The notes under the pieces were generated by a model. It saw nothing but the letters and a program-made list of their open reading frames with translations, searched no databases and was not told the DNA's origin. Shown piece after piece: positions 54,696 to 63,777 of a stretch of DNA of 64,000 nt. The position numbers were made by a program, and so were the translations under genes. Source of the DNA: Acinetobacter piscicola (GTDB lineage Bacteria; Pseudomonadota; Gammaproteobacteria; Pseudomonadales; Moraxellaceae); contig NZ_CP048659.1 of NCBI RefSeq assembly GCF_015218165.1, forward strand, positions 1,736,001 to 1,800,000, given 5' to 3'. Position 1 is the stretch's first letter. Every line of letters begins with the position of its first letter.

Positions 54696-56966
54696 GTGAA
54701 CCATATTGAAATTAAACATAATCCTTTTTCAATTGAAACGCATTTTTTTGTAAATGGCCAAGAAGTATTAGGAAATAATATTTTATCTCATTTAAAACAG
54801 CGTAGATTGCAGTTGTGGGTAGATCAGCTTCCTAAACTTTTATATGATTTTTTTAATCAAGACAGCGATATAGAAATTAATTTTATAGGGTTAGAATCTG
54901 ATTATATCGATCTTAAAGAAGAAATTGAAAAAGCAAATTTGGAGCATAGCACGAGTTTTAGGTTAACTCCTTACAAGACTGTAGAAAGTGTTGATATTCG
55001 CCTTGAAAAAATAAAGGGAATGATTGAATTTGCGAAGAAAAATCCAAAATTTCTTAGCTATTTACAGACTAACTCACGAGTTTCAGATGCTTTGAATGAA
55101 GCATTTAACAATGATTTTGATGCTTATGTAGTTGCGACTATGTCATCAGGGAAATCAACATTCATTAATGCAATGTTAGGTATGGATTTATTACCTGCTC
55201 GAAATGAGGCCACTACGGCAACTATTGCAAAAATTTATGATACAAAATCAGATGCTTACTATGGTAGCCGTTATAATGTAGATGGTGAGATTTTAGAAGA
55301 AAATATAATTCTAAATAGTGATGTTTTGAATTCTTGGAATGATCAAAAAGATACACATACGATTAATATTACTGGTCCAATTTATGGAATGGAAAAAAGA
55401 GACAATGTAAGACTAGTATTGACTGACACACCTGGACCAAATAATAGTCGTGATGAATCTCATGCTCGTTTGACAATGTCCTTCATTCAAGATTCGCAGC
55501 GTAGTCCTTTAATTTTATATATTTTAAATGCCACACAATTAGGTATTAATGATGATAAAAACTTATTGGAGCTAGTTGCTAAGGAAATCAAGAAGGGTGG
55601 TAAGCAAGCTAAAGATCGTTTTATTTTTATCGTAAATAAATGCGATGAATTTGATTTAGAAAAAGAATCTTTGGAAAAAGCTTTAGATAATGTAAGAGCC
55701 TACTTAATAGAAAATGGCATTCAAGATCCTTTGGTATATCCTATTTCAGCATTTGCAACCCGATTGATGCGTAATGATGAACAACGGTTAACAAGACGTG
55801 AGCGTAGCAAAAAGAACGATTATATTGATCAATTCTTGGAAGATGAATATAATTTTATTAAGTATATGCCTTTAACGTCAAAGGTTGCTCATAAGGTTGA
55901 AAACTTAAAGCTCGTTGATGATGATGAATTAAATACTGCATTAAAAAATAGCGGTATACCAGCTGTAGAAATGATGATAGATGAATATATTGAAAAATAT
56001 AATTTACCACACCGACTAAATCGGGCAAAAGAAGCATTAGATACCGCAATAGGCTTAGCGTTAAATGAAGAAAAAATGAATGCCGCATTAGAGCAAGATG
56101 AGAAGGAGTTAGAAAATATTTTAGCATCCATTAAACATTTAGAAGCTAAGCGGGCTAAAGGTTTTGAAACTGCTTCATATAAAGCAAAACTTAAAGAACG
56201 TAAAAATCATGTCCCTGAAGCTATTCAGTCTAAAATCAAATCACTAAGACGTGGAGTAGAAGATAAATGGAGTTCGATTACTAATACCATGCAAGGCGAT
56301 GTGAGTGTTGATCAGGCGAATGACAAATTAGAAAAATTAGAAGATGATTTGAAATTTAAATTTAATGAAGTTATTAATGAATTGGATAATGCTTATTTGG
56401 CTATGCAAAAAAATATTCATAATGAATTAAATTTAGAATATCAAAAGTATATTTCAGATATTTTTGAAGATGTGAAAGATTTAAAAATTCCTGTTTTGAG
56501 TGGATTAGAGAATAAATTTAAAAATTTTGACATCTCAGTGACTAAAACTAATCGTGGTGAGATTAATACACGTACTGTAGTTGTTGGTCAAAAACAAGTT
56601 AAAACCTCAAAATGGTATAACCCATGGAGTTGGGGGGATACTAAGACAGTTAATATAACTGAAGAAAGAGAGTATGTTTCTTTGAAAGATGCTTGGGATC
56701 AACGCGGAGCAGAAATAAGAACGCAATTTAATAATCTTATTCAACAGGGTACAATTCATATCACTGAAGGTGGAAATAAAATTATTGATATGTATACGGA
56801 ATTTTTGACTCAAGAGTTTGATAAGAAATTTGAGCAAATAATAAAAGAGATCAAAGGGAAAATTCAGGATAAAGATTTACGTATAAAAGCTATTGATCAT
56901 GCTAAATCTGAATTAGTTTGGATTGAAAAGATGCGCCAAGATTTAGATAACATTTTAAAGATTTAA
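54696..56966 (+). CDS. Full-length dynamin-like GTPase, 756 residues
   Basis: It has an N-terminal region of about 145 residues, then a dynamin-type GTPase domain: ATMSSGKS (147-154), NEATTATI, DTPGPNNSRD (from 244), NKCDEF (from 314). A long helical stalk follows (about 420-600, with EKMNAALEQDEKELENILASIKHLEAK). Next is a short aromatic stretch TSKWYNPWSWGDT at about 640-652, which could insert in membrane like a paddle, and then more helix. Bacterial dynamins remodel or sense membranes, and some act in phage defence. Start GTG at 54696, 12 bp after the previous gene. Confidence 0.88.
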   Translation: MNHIEIKHNPFSIETHFFVNGQEVLGNNILSHLKQRRLQLWVDQLPKLLYDFFNQDSDIEINFIGLESDYIDLKEEIEKANLEHSTSFRLTPYKTVESVDIRLEKIKGMIEFAKKNPKFLSYLQTNSRVSDALNEAFNNDFDAYVVATMSSGKSTFINAMLGMDLLPARNEATTATIAKIYDTKSDAYYGSRYNVDGEILEENIILNSDVLNSWNDQKDTHTINITGPIYGMEKRDNVRLVLTDTPGPNNSRDESHARLTMSFIQDSQRSPLILYILNATQLGINDDKNLLELVAKEIKKGGKQAKDRFIFIVNKCDEFDLEKESLEKALDNVRAYLIENGIQDPLVYPISAFATRLMRNDEQRLTRRERSKKNDYIDQFLEDEYNFIKYMPLTSKVAHKVENLKLVDDDELNTALKNSGIPAVEMMIDEYIEKYNLPHRLNRAKEALDTAIGLALNEEKMNAALEQDEKELENILASIKHLEAKRAKGFETASYKAKLKERKNHVPEAIQSKIKSLRRGVEDKWSSITNTMQGDVSVDQANDKLEKLEDDLKFKFNEVINELDNAYLAMQKNIHNELNLEYQKYISDIFEDVKDLKIPVLSGLENKFKNFDISVTKTNRGEINTRTVVVGQKQVKTSKWYNPWSWGDTKTVNITEEREYVSLKDAWDQRGAEIRTQFNNLIQQGTIHITEGGNKIIDMYTEFLTQEFDKKFEQIIKEIKGKIQDKDLRIKAIDHAKSELVWIEKMRQDLDNILKI

Positions 56967-56979
56967 GGAGAAATATTCC

Positions 56980-57876
56980 GTGTTTAAGTTAAAAGAAGAA
57001 ATTGTTTCAATTCTTGAAAATTGTAATCAAAAAGCAGAAATAAAAAAATTAATGGAGATTGATTCTGAGTTCTATGAATTGGATCTTGATTATGGTGAAT
57101 TAATTGCTACAAATACTTTATATAACGAAAATGATTTTTATGGATCTTTAGATATTTTAAAGAGAAATTTTAGCAAAGAACGGCTTGATAATGTAATTGG
57201 AATAAAGCTTTGGCTAATTGATCATGAAATTTCAGGTTTTATAGATGTTATCCAAAATGAAAGTATTGATATTGACGAAAACGTTATTAACATTAACCCT
57301 AATTTAGATGAAAGTATAAATCAATTGAATCTTAAACAGAAAGAAAGTAAATTTTCAAATAATTTATTTGATCAGGCTTTTTCATCAAAAGATCTAGATA
57401 AAATACAAGCTATTCTTTTAAACTTAATTATTGATCAAGATGTTAGTACTTTAAAGTTGACAGAATATGGAAAAGTTATTCAAGAAAAAATTCCTGAAAT
57501 CTTTGAAGATTATAAAGAAGATATTTTTAATGAGAAAATAGAGACTGATCGCAATAATTGGGATTTACAATATTTACAGGATCAGCATCTATCTTTACAG
57601 ACAAATTTTTCTTTAGATCGTTATAACCACGTACTTGAAGTGAGAAAATTTCTAGGTATAAATAACAATCCAAATCCAAATCCAAATCCAAATCCAAATC
57701 CAAATCCAAATTCAAATGTGGAATCAGATAATACGGCTTATAATAAGAATCCTAATAGAGATGAATCTAGTAAAAGTATTATTGAAGAGCTTCTTGATAA
57801 AATTGTTGATGGTTTGAAAAAATTAAAAGATGCTAGTTGCAATTTAATTGAAAAAATAAAAGCGAAGTTTAAGTAG
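56980..57876 (+). CDS. Unknown protein with Asn-Pro repeat linker
   Basis: The 298-residue protein starts at GTG with AAGGAG upstream, 13 bp after the dynamin gene. The N-terminal part (about 1-230) is acidic and helical with no motif I know. Then comes a linker of eight Asn-x repeats (NPNPNPNPNPNPNPNS) encoded by tandem hexamers, and a C-terminal basic amphipathic helix (IIEELLDKIVDGLKKLKD...IEKIKAKFK) that could touch membrane or nucleic acid. Its position between dynamin and ATPase genes suggests it is a bridging subunit. The function is unknown. Confidence 0.7.
   Translation: MFKLKEEIVSILENCNQKAEIKKLMEIDSEFYELDLDYGELIATNTLYNENDFYGSLDILKRNFSKERLDNVIGIKLWLIDHEISGFIDVIQNESIDIDENVININPNLDESINQLNLKQKESKFSNNLFDQAFSSKDLDKIQAILLNLIIDQDVSTLKLTEYGKVIQEKIPEIFEDYKEDIFNEKIETDRNNWDLQYLQDQHLSLQTNFSLDRYNHVLEVRKFLGINNNPNPNPNPNPNPNPNSNVESDNTAYNKNPNRDESSKSIIEELLDKIVDGLKKLKDASCNLIEKIKAKFK
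57667..57714 (+). repeat. Tandem hexamer repeat (AATCCA)
   Basis: Seven perfect copies and one imperfect copy of AATCCA encode alternating Asn and Pro. A change in copy number would keep the reading frame and alter linker length only. Confidence 0.9.
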
Positions 57877-57897
57877 TTTAAATAATAGGGGGAGAAT

Positions 57898-60800
57898 ATG
57901 AACAATCAATTTAACCGAAAATTGGTAAGAGCGGCAGAAACAGAAAATTTAGAAAGATCATTATATTCAGCTGAATATATGATCAAAAAAAGTTATCTAA
58001 CGGACTTGCTAAACATGTCTATTCTCCCTACTTTTAATATTGAGCAGATTAATTTTAGTGCAGAAGTTCGCTTATTTAGATTAGAGCGTTTAGTACAAAA
58101 TAATAAACAGTCAGTATTAGAAAGTTTAGTTGCTATTTACACTGCCCTTGGTAAAGCAGGTCATAGTATTTTCTTTATCTTAGAAGGTAATGGTGATACT
58201 ACCCAAATTTATATTGGTGTAAAAAGTAAATCGGGAGATTTTGAAGGGCAGAATGCTGGTGATTTGCTAAAGTCAACATTTGATGGGCAATTCTCCGGTA
58301 GTAAATTAACAGGAGTATTAAATACTGAATTAAAAGAAATTTTTCAAACTACCGTAAATCATGAAAAAAATGATTGTAGTGGCGTTACGGCTGTGACTTT
58401 GATTCCATCATTATCAGTAGATAATCGAGAAAACTTTATTCAGGGTATGGAGCGATTTATTGATGCTGCGGAAGGAAAGATTTATCAAGCAATCTTTTTA
58501 GCAGAAGCGGTCGAGGAAGCTGTTCTACATACTATTCGTCGAGGTTACGAACAGATATACACTCAAATATCACCTTTTTCGAAGAATACATTTAGTTATT
58601 CAACACAAGAGTCAGAAAATATTGCTCATGTACTTGGTTCAAGCGTAACAGAGACACTAGGTAAAAGTATTGCTTTAACTGAAACTAAAGGAACTAGTAT
58701 TTCAAATGGGGTAAATGAAAGTTCACAACAAGGTTCATCTACTTCCCAAAATAAAGGGGGGGCTGTAGCTGGTGTTGGGGCTGGTATTGGTATGGGAGTT
58801 GGTGCCGCTATAGCTGGCCCTTCTGGAGTACTCATAGGTGGGGCAGTGGGTGGAGCAGTTGGAGGCCTTGCAGGAAGTTTATTAGGATCTGACAGTCAAA
58901 GTTCATCTCAAACAAAAGGAACTAGCTATACAGAGTCTGAGAATCTTTCAGAAGGAAAAACTAGTACGAATACAAGTTCAACAGCTAATACATCAACGAA
59001 AAGTACAAGTAAAGGTGCAACATACGGCACAAGTCAACAGAGTACTATAGAATTTCAAAATAAATCTGTACAACAAATTCTTAATAAAATAGACCAAAAC
59101 CTAGCAAGACTTGATGATGTTGAGTCTTATGGCGGGTGGAATTTCGCTGCTTACTTTATAGGTGAAACACCTACCGTTTCTCATGCTTTAGGTAGTATTT
59201 ATTATGGTTTAATGAAAGGTGATGATTCGAATTCAGAAGCATCTACTATAACCACTTGGACTAGTGAGGATAAATCATTAATCCTAAAATACTTAAAAAA
59301 TTTACAACATCCACAATTAAAAGTATCCAAGCAATTAAATGTACAAGTACCATTTTTAAGCCCGACGAGTTTATTGTCTACCAAGGAAATAGCATTAACA
59401 TTGAACTTACCTCATCACTCTACATCTAGTGTAAGTGTTGTTGAAACAGTGCCTTTTGGACGATCAATTCAGTACCTAAATGATCTTAAAACGTTTCATG
59501 ACAATGCAATTGATTTAGGCGTATTACGTCATTTATGGAAAGATTCTAATCAGCCTGTGTACTTAGAAAATAAACAATTAACGCAGCACACATTAGTATG
59601 TGGATCAACAGGATCAGGTAAAAGCAATACTTTATATACGATTTTAAAAAAATTACGCCAGCAGCAGATTCCCTTTTTAGTGATTGAGCCTGTAAAAGGG
59701 GAATATAAACATGTGTTTGGTAATTATTCAGATGTTTTTGTCTATGGGACTAATCCGAAACATACTGATTTATTGAAATTAAATCCATTTAGTTTTCCAG
59801 AGGATATTCATGTCTTAGAGCATGTGGATCGTCTAGTTGAAATTTTTAATGTATGTTGGCCAATGTATGCTGCTATGCCAATTGTTTTGAAAAAAGCAAT
59901 TTTACTAGCTTATCAGCGGGTAGGATGGAATTTAGATGTCTCCGAAAATATACAAACGCAGCAAATTTTTCCGACCTTCACTGATGTAGCATTGACACTA
60001 AAAGAAATTATTGAAAATTCTGCTTATTCTGAAGAGGTTAAAGGTAATTATATTGGTTCGTTAGAAACACGTATTATGTCTTTAACGGATGGTTTAAATG
60101 CACAATTATTTACGTCAAATGAGATAGATAATTCTATCCTATTTGACCAGAATGTCATTGTTGACTTAAGTCGTGTAGCTTCATCAGAAACAAAATCGCT
60201 CATCATGGGGATATTAGTGATGAAGTTGAATGAATATCGTATAAGTCAAAATTTAGACATGAATTCAGATTTAAGACATGTCACGATATTAGAAGAAGCA
60301 CATCATTTGTTAAAACGTACAAGTACTAGCCAATCAATGGAATCCAGTAACTTAGTTGGAAAGTCTGTTGAGATGCTTAGTGATTCAATTGCAGAGATGC
60401 GTACTTACGGTCAGGGTTTTATCTTAGTTGATCAATCACCTAATGCATTAGATATTTCTGCAATTAAAAATACAAATACTAAAATTATTTTAAGGCTTCC
60501 TGAAGAGCAAGATCGACAGGTTGTAGGAAGTTCTGTTTCCCTAAAGGATGAACAATTGGCTGAAATTTCTAAATTACCTCAGGGGGTTGCAATTGTTCAT
60601 CAAAGCCATTGGCTAGAACCAATATTATGTAAAATTAATTATTTTCAGCCAGACCATTCTAAATTTTATTTTAAAAGATTAATTGGAAAGGCTGTGATTA
60701 TAAAACAAATTGAACAAGAAATTTTGCTCTTTTTATTGTGTATAGGTGAACGTTTACCTTCAAATTATCAGCAACCTAATCTTGATTTCCTTCTAGAAAA

Positions 60801-61143
60801 TTTGGTTATGATTTCAGATACGGTTATGAGAATTGAGCTCGAACAACTTTTACAAGCATATAAAGATAATAAGTTAAAATTGAATATTAAGGACTTTGCT
60901 AAAATTAGTCGATATATTGTAAGAATATTAAATTTAGAGAATAAACTAGAGCCATTATTAAAAAAATCTGTAGATATAATAGATTTTGACGAACAGTTAA
61001 ACAGATTGATTTTTAATGAAGATTTTATTATTAAAAACCAAATCAAGCAGGCTTGTTTGAAATATCTTACTAGTATCGATTGCGGTTATCTCAAAGCTTA
61101 CCAAACATGGGTAGAGCATGTAAACAAACAAAATGTTGCTTAA
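57898..61143 (+). CDS. HerA/DUF87-type ATPase with a glycine-zipper insert
   Basis: The product is 1081 residues. An N-terminal domain (about 1-220) is followed by a Ser/Thr-rich segment. It encloses a Gly/Ala-rich hydrophobic stretch at residues 287-330 (AGVGAGIGMGVGAAIAG, then GGAVGGAVGGLAGSLLG) that looks like a glycine-zipper membrane or multimer segment. The RecA-like core has Walker A GSTGSGKS (569-576) and Walker B with TILEEAH (about 796-802), as in HerA/FtsK pumps. A helical C-terminal domain of about 180 residues follows. It likely forms a hexamer that moves DNA or protein. Spacing from the previous gene is 21 bp. Confidence 0.85.
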   Translation: MNNQFNRKLVRAAETENLERSLYSAEYMIKKSYLTDLLNMSILPTFNIEQINFSAEVRLFRLERLVQNNKQSVLESLVAIYTALGKAGHSIFFILEGNGDTTQIYIGVKSKSGDFEGQNAGDLLKSTFDGQFSGSKLTGVLNTELKEIFQTTVNHEKNDCSGVTAVTLIPSLSVDNRENFIQGMERFIDAAEGKIYQAIFLAEAVEEAVLHTIRRGYEQIYTQISPFSKNTFSYSTQESENIAHVLGSSVTETLGKSIALTETKGTSISNGVNESSQQGSSTSQNKGGAVAGVGAGIGMGVGAAIAGPSGVLIGGAVGGAVGGLAGSLLGSDSQSSSQTKGTSYTESENLSEGKTSTNTSSTANTSTKSTSKGATYGTSQQSTIEFQNKSVQQILNKIDQNLARLDDVESYGGWNFAAYFIGETPTVSHALGSIYYGLMKGDDSNSEASTITTWTSEDKSLILKYLKNLQHPQLKVSKQLNVQVPFLSPTSLLSTKEIALTLNLPHHSTSSVSVVETVPFGRSIQYLNDLKTFHDNAIDLGVLRHLWKDSNQPVYLENKQLTQHTLVCGSTGSGKSNTLYTILKKLRQQQIPFLVIEPVKGEYKHVFGNYSDVFVYGTNPKHTDLLKLNPFSFPEDIHVLEHVDRLVEIFNVCWPMYAAMPIVLKKAILLAYQRVGWNLDVSENIQTQQIFPTFTDVALTLKEIIENSAYSEEVKGNYIGSLETRIMSLTDGLNAQLFTSNEIDNSILFDQNVIVDLSRVASSETKSLIMGILVMKLNEYRISQNLDMNSDLRHVTILEEAHHLLKRTSTSQSMESSNLVGKSVEMLSDSIAEMRTYGQGFILVDQSPNALDISAIKNTNTKIILRLPEEQDRQVVGSSVSLKDEQLAEISKLPQGVAIVHQSHWLEPILCKINYFQPDHSKFYFKRLIGKAVIIKQIEQEILLFLLCIGERLPSNYQQPNLDFLLENLVMISDTVMRIELEQLLQAYKDNKLKLNIKDFAKISRYIVRILNLENKLEPLLKKSVDIIDFDEQLNRLIFNEDFIIKNQIKQACLKYLTSIDCGYLKAYQTWVEHVNKQNVA

Positions 61144-61158
61144 TAAAAGAGAAAAAGT

Positions 61159-61767
61159 ATGGAATTGATTTCAGTATTGGCTTCTACTCTAGAGAAAATG
61201 GGCGATAGTAGTGCAGTTCAGAACTTCTGGTATAGAGATTCAATTATGGACCAGAAAGTTTTCTATAATGTAGGGCAATTGGATCAGCCTACGTATCTGC
61301 AAAATAAGATGCAATTGACCGACTTATCTGATGAAAGAAAAGATAATTTAAAAGAGCAAGGATATGGTGAAAAAACAGTAGAAGCAATTCGCTCTGAAGA
61401 GGAAGCGGAAATTTATAAGGAAGCAGGACTTGAATCAAAAGAAATTAATGGTAGAGAATGCTTAGTTCGTACTGATATCAATTATGAGCAAGTTGACGAT
61501 CGTGGTAGAACAAACCTAGAGCGTATGGAAAGGGGATTGTCACCTTTAGATAAAGATGGTCAACCCTATGAATTACATCATATTGGTCAAAAAATGGATG
61601 CCCCTTTAGCTGAGTTGACAAAGAAAGAACATATTACAGATGGTAATTACAACATATTGCACGAATCAAAAGAATCTGAAATTAGTCGCCCTGATTTCAA
61701 TAAGGAGCGTGCAGATCACTGGAAAGCACGTGCATCAGAAATAAAACAGGAATTAGCAAATACATGA
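61159..61767 (+). CDS. LHH-family HNH/Endo VII nuclease (toxin-like)
   Basis: The product is 202 residues. The C-terminal half carries the LHH signature (GQPYELHHIGQK, with L139-H140-H141, and PLAELTKKEH), an HNH/Endo VII-type nuclease domain found at the ends of polymorphic toxins. The N-terminal half is a charged helix rich in Lys and Glu (SDERKDNLKEQG). It has no signal peptide or known trafficking domain. It overlaps the next gene by 4 bp (ATGA). It should cut DNA or RNA. The 15-bp gap to the ATPase gene puts it in the same operon. Confidence 0.82.
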   Translation: MELISVLASTLEKMGDSSAVQNFWYRDSIMDQKVFYNVGQLDQPTYLQNKMQLTDLSDERKDNLKEQGYGEKTVEAIRSEEEAEIYKEAGLESKEINGRECLVRTDINYEQVDDRGRTNLERMERGLSPLDKDGQPYELHHIGQKMDAPLAELTKKEHITDGNYNILHESKESEISRPDFNKERADHWKARASEIKQELANT

Positions 61768-62171
61768 ATACTTTAAAAGATTTTATTGAATCAAATGCTA
61801 TCGATGTTATTTCAGTTAGTGAAAATGAGCTTCTTCAAGCTCAGCAGATTTTAAAACTTCAGTTCGATACTGATTATTTATCTTATTTAAAAATTTGTGG
61901 ACAATTGGAGTTTGAATATTTGGAATTTTATGGCCTAGGCATTAAGCCAGACTCATACTTGAATCTCATTCAAATCTATAGTCTATTAAAAGAAAATGTT
62001 ACTTATCCACAAAAATCTCTACCTCTTCTAGATCTTGGTGATGGTCATTATTCTATATATGACTTAGAAACTGGACATGTTTTGGAATGGACGAAAGATG
62101 GGGTGGTGGGTAAATTAAGTCTAAGCTTGGAACAATATTTATTGGATACTTTACTAAAAGTTAAGGCTTAA
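61764..62171 (+). CDS. SUKH-family immunity-like protein
   Basis: This 135-residue protein has the SMI1/KNR4 pattern: an acidic N-terminal helix region (ENELLQAQQILKL) and the core SLPLLDLGDGHYSIYDLETGHVLEW. SUKH proteins bind and block cognate nucleases, and its overlap with the LHH gene makes it the presumed antidote. It is the last gene of the operon. No terminator hairpin is clear before the following IS. Confidence 0.75.
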   Translation: MNTLKDFIESNAIDVISVSENELLQAQQILKLQFDTDYLSYLKICGQLEFEYLEFYGLGIKPDSYLNLIQIYSLLKENVTYPQKSLPLLDLGDGHYSIYDLETGHVLEWTKDGVVGKLSLSLEQYLLDTLLKVKA

Positions 62172-62268
62172 TACTTTTTATTCAGTTTATCACTTATCCT
62201 ATAGTCAAAATTTTTATATGTTCGAATATAGAAGTAATTTGTAGAGAAATCTCTCATGATCAAGGGAT

Positions 62269-63504
62269 TGGACTGCTCCCAGTATCCTTGACATGAGACA
62301 GCCTCATTTTGAAGCTGCTTCAAAGGCTTCTGGACTCATCCCATCGAGATGTGAATGACGTCTGATTCGATTGTAAAACATCTCGATATAATCAAACACA
62401 TCTGCACGGGCTATTTCCTCGAGTTTTATAGATTCTCTTTTTAATTCTTTCCTTCTTCAAGCTGCTAAAAAAGGATTCAGCAACGGCATTATCCCAGCAG
62501 TTTCCGCGACGACTCATACTTGGAACCAAATTATGCTTCTGACAGAATTTCTGCCAGTCTCCGCTGCTGTATTGTGAGCCTTGGTCTGAATGTATGATCA
62601 CAGGTTCATTTGGCCTGCGTCGCCATGCCGCCATAAGAAGTGCATCCAAAACAATATCCTTGGCAAGCGTAGGTTTCATTGACCAACCGATGACTTTCCT
62701 TGAATATAAATCGAGAACCACAGCCAGATATAACCAGCCTTGCCAGGTGCGGATATAGGTAATATCAGTCACCCACGAGGTATCAGGTGTGTTTACAACA
62801 AATTCTCGATTTAAATGGTTGGGTGGCACAATCTGAGGACGACCACGACCATAGCTTTTATGCTTCTTATATCCTCGAACAGCGGTAATACTATTGTTCT
62901 TCATTATCTTCAGCACAAGATTAGGTCCACAGCTATCACCTAACTCTTTAAGATCCAGGGTGATGCGACGATAACCGTAGATACCATAACTGGCCTCATA
63001 AGAAGACCAGATGAGCTGTAATAACCGCTTATCTTCAATAGCCCTGCCTGATTCAGGTTCATGCAACCAAGCGTAATAGCCAGCACGCGCGATCTTAAGA
63101 ACCCGACACATCGTTTTAACCTTAAACTGATGGCTGTATTCAAGGATGAACTGCTACTTCACTCGGGCAGGCTTGCAAAGTACCTTGCGGCCTTTTTTAG
63201 GATATCCCGTTCCTCTTCAGTTTGTTTAAGCTGACTTTTGAGGCGCAGGATTTCTTTCTTTGCCTCAAGTAGTTCATGTTCATCAAGGGAGTTGCGTAAA
63301 GGTTGTACAGCCTTTAACTATTTATAAATACTGTGTTGTGATACACCTAAACGTTCCGCTACATCAGTGACAGAATATCCTCGTTCAGTAATTAATTTTA
63401 TAGCTTCATCTTTAAATTCTGGGGTATATCGTTGTCCACTCATAATGTTCTCTCCTGTGCAAAAAGAATAGACGATATTTGTCTAGGAGAGTGGTGGCAG
63501 TCCA
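62269..63504 (-). mobile_element. IS3-family element, decayed (about 1.24 kb)
   Basis: Imperfect terminal repeats TTGGACTGC...GACA mark the ends (about 21 of 26 positions match between the two sides). The transposase genes on the minus strand carry two nonsense codons and one frameshift. No target duplication is obvious. It is unrelated in sequence to the two identical IS copies above. It probably inserted after the operon and then decayed. Confidence 0.75.
62304..63443 (-). pseudogene. IS3-family transposase orfA/orfB, degraded
   Basis: OrfA begins MSGQRYTPEFKDEAIKLI. It has a TAG at 63318-63320 where Trp is expected (SIYK-stop-LKAVQ). OrfB has a second TAG at 63154-63156, then a frame MCRVLKIARAGYYAWL with WVTDITYIR and IHSDQGSQYSS. 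Its end has an extra base near 62417-62418, shifting the frame after KTR. With that base removed it would read on to a natural stop at 62304. It is therefore inactive. Confidence 0.85.
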
Positions 63505-63578
63505 AAAAGATGGTTATATGAGTCTAGAATTTTGGTGGCCATTCACAAATCTATACTTTAATAAAGTTGATTGATTCC

Positions 63579-63598
63579 GCTTACCATTTGCTTACCAG
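63579..63598 (+). promoter_or_regulatory. Right candidate integrase arm-type sites
   Basis: GCTTACCA (63579-63586) and GCTTACCAG (63590-63598) are 11 bp apart, matching the left pair in sequence and spacing. A GTTGATTGAT motif (63566-63575) precedes them, as on the left. Inferred to bind the integrase or its accessory protein. Confidence 0.45.
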
Positions 63599-63614
63599 AA
63601 TCTAGAAACAAAAA

Positions 63615-63730
<116 letters not shown>

Positions 63731-63748
63731 TGCATCAAGTGAACTGAT

Positions 63749-63777
63749 TTAATATCAATTACTTGGAGTGTGCGCAA
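63749..63777 (-). promoter_or_regulatory. Promoter of the tRNA gene
   Basis: On the minus strand a -35-like TTGCGC and a -10-like TATTAA are 17 bp apart, about 18 bp before the tRNA 5' end. Correct spacing supports it. Confidence 0.55.

Noticed and set aside
57667..57714. Small CRISPR-like or non-coding repeat
   Set aside because: The units are 6 bp with no spacers, and they lie in frame inside a coding gene, encoding Asn-Pro repeats.
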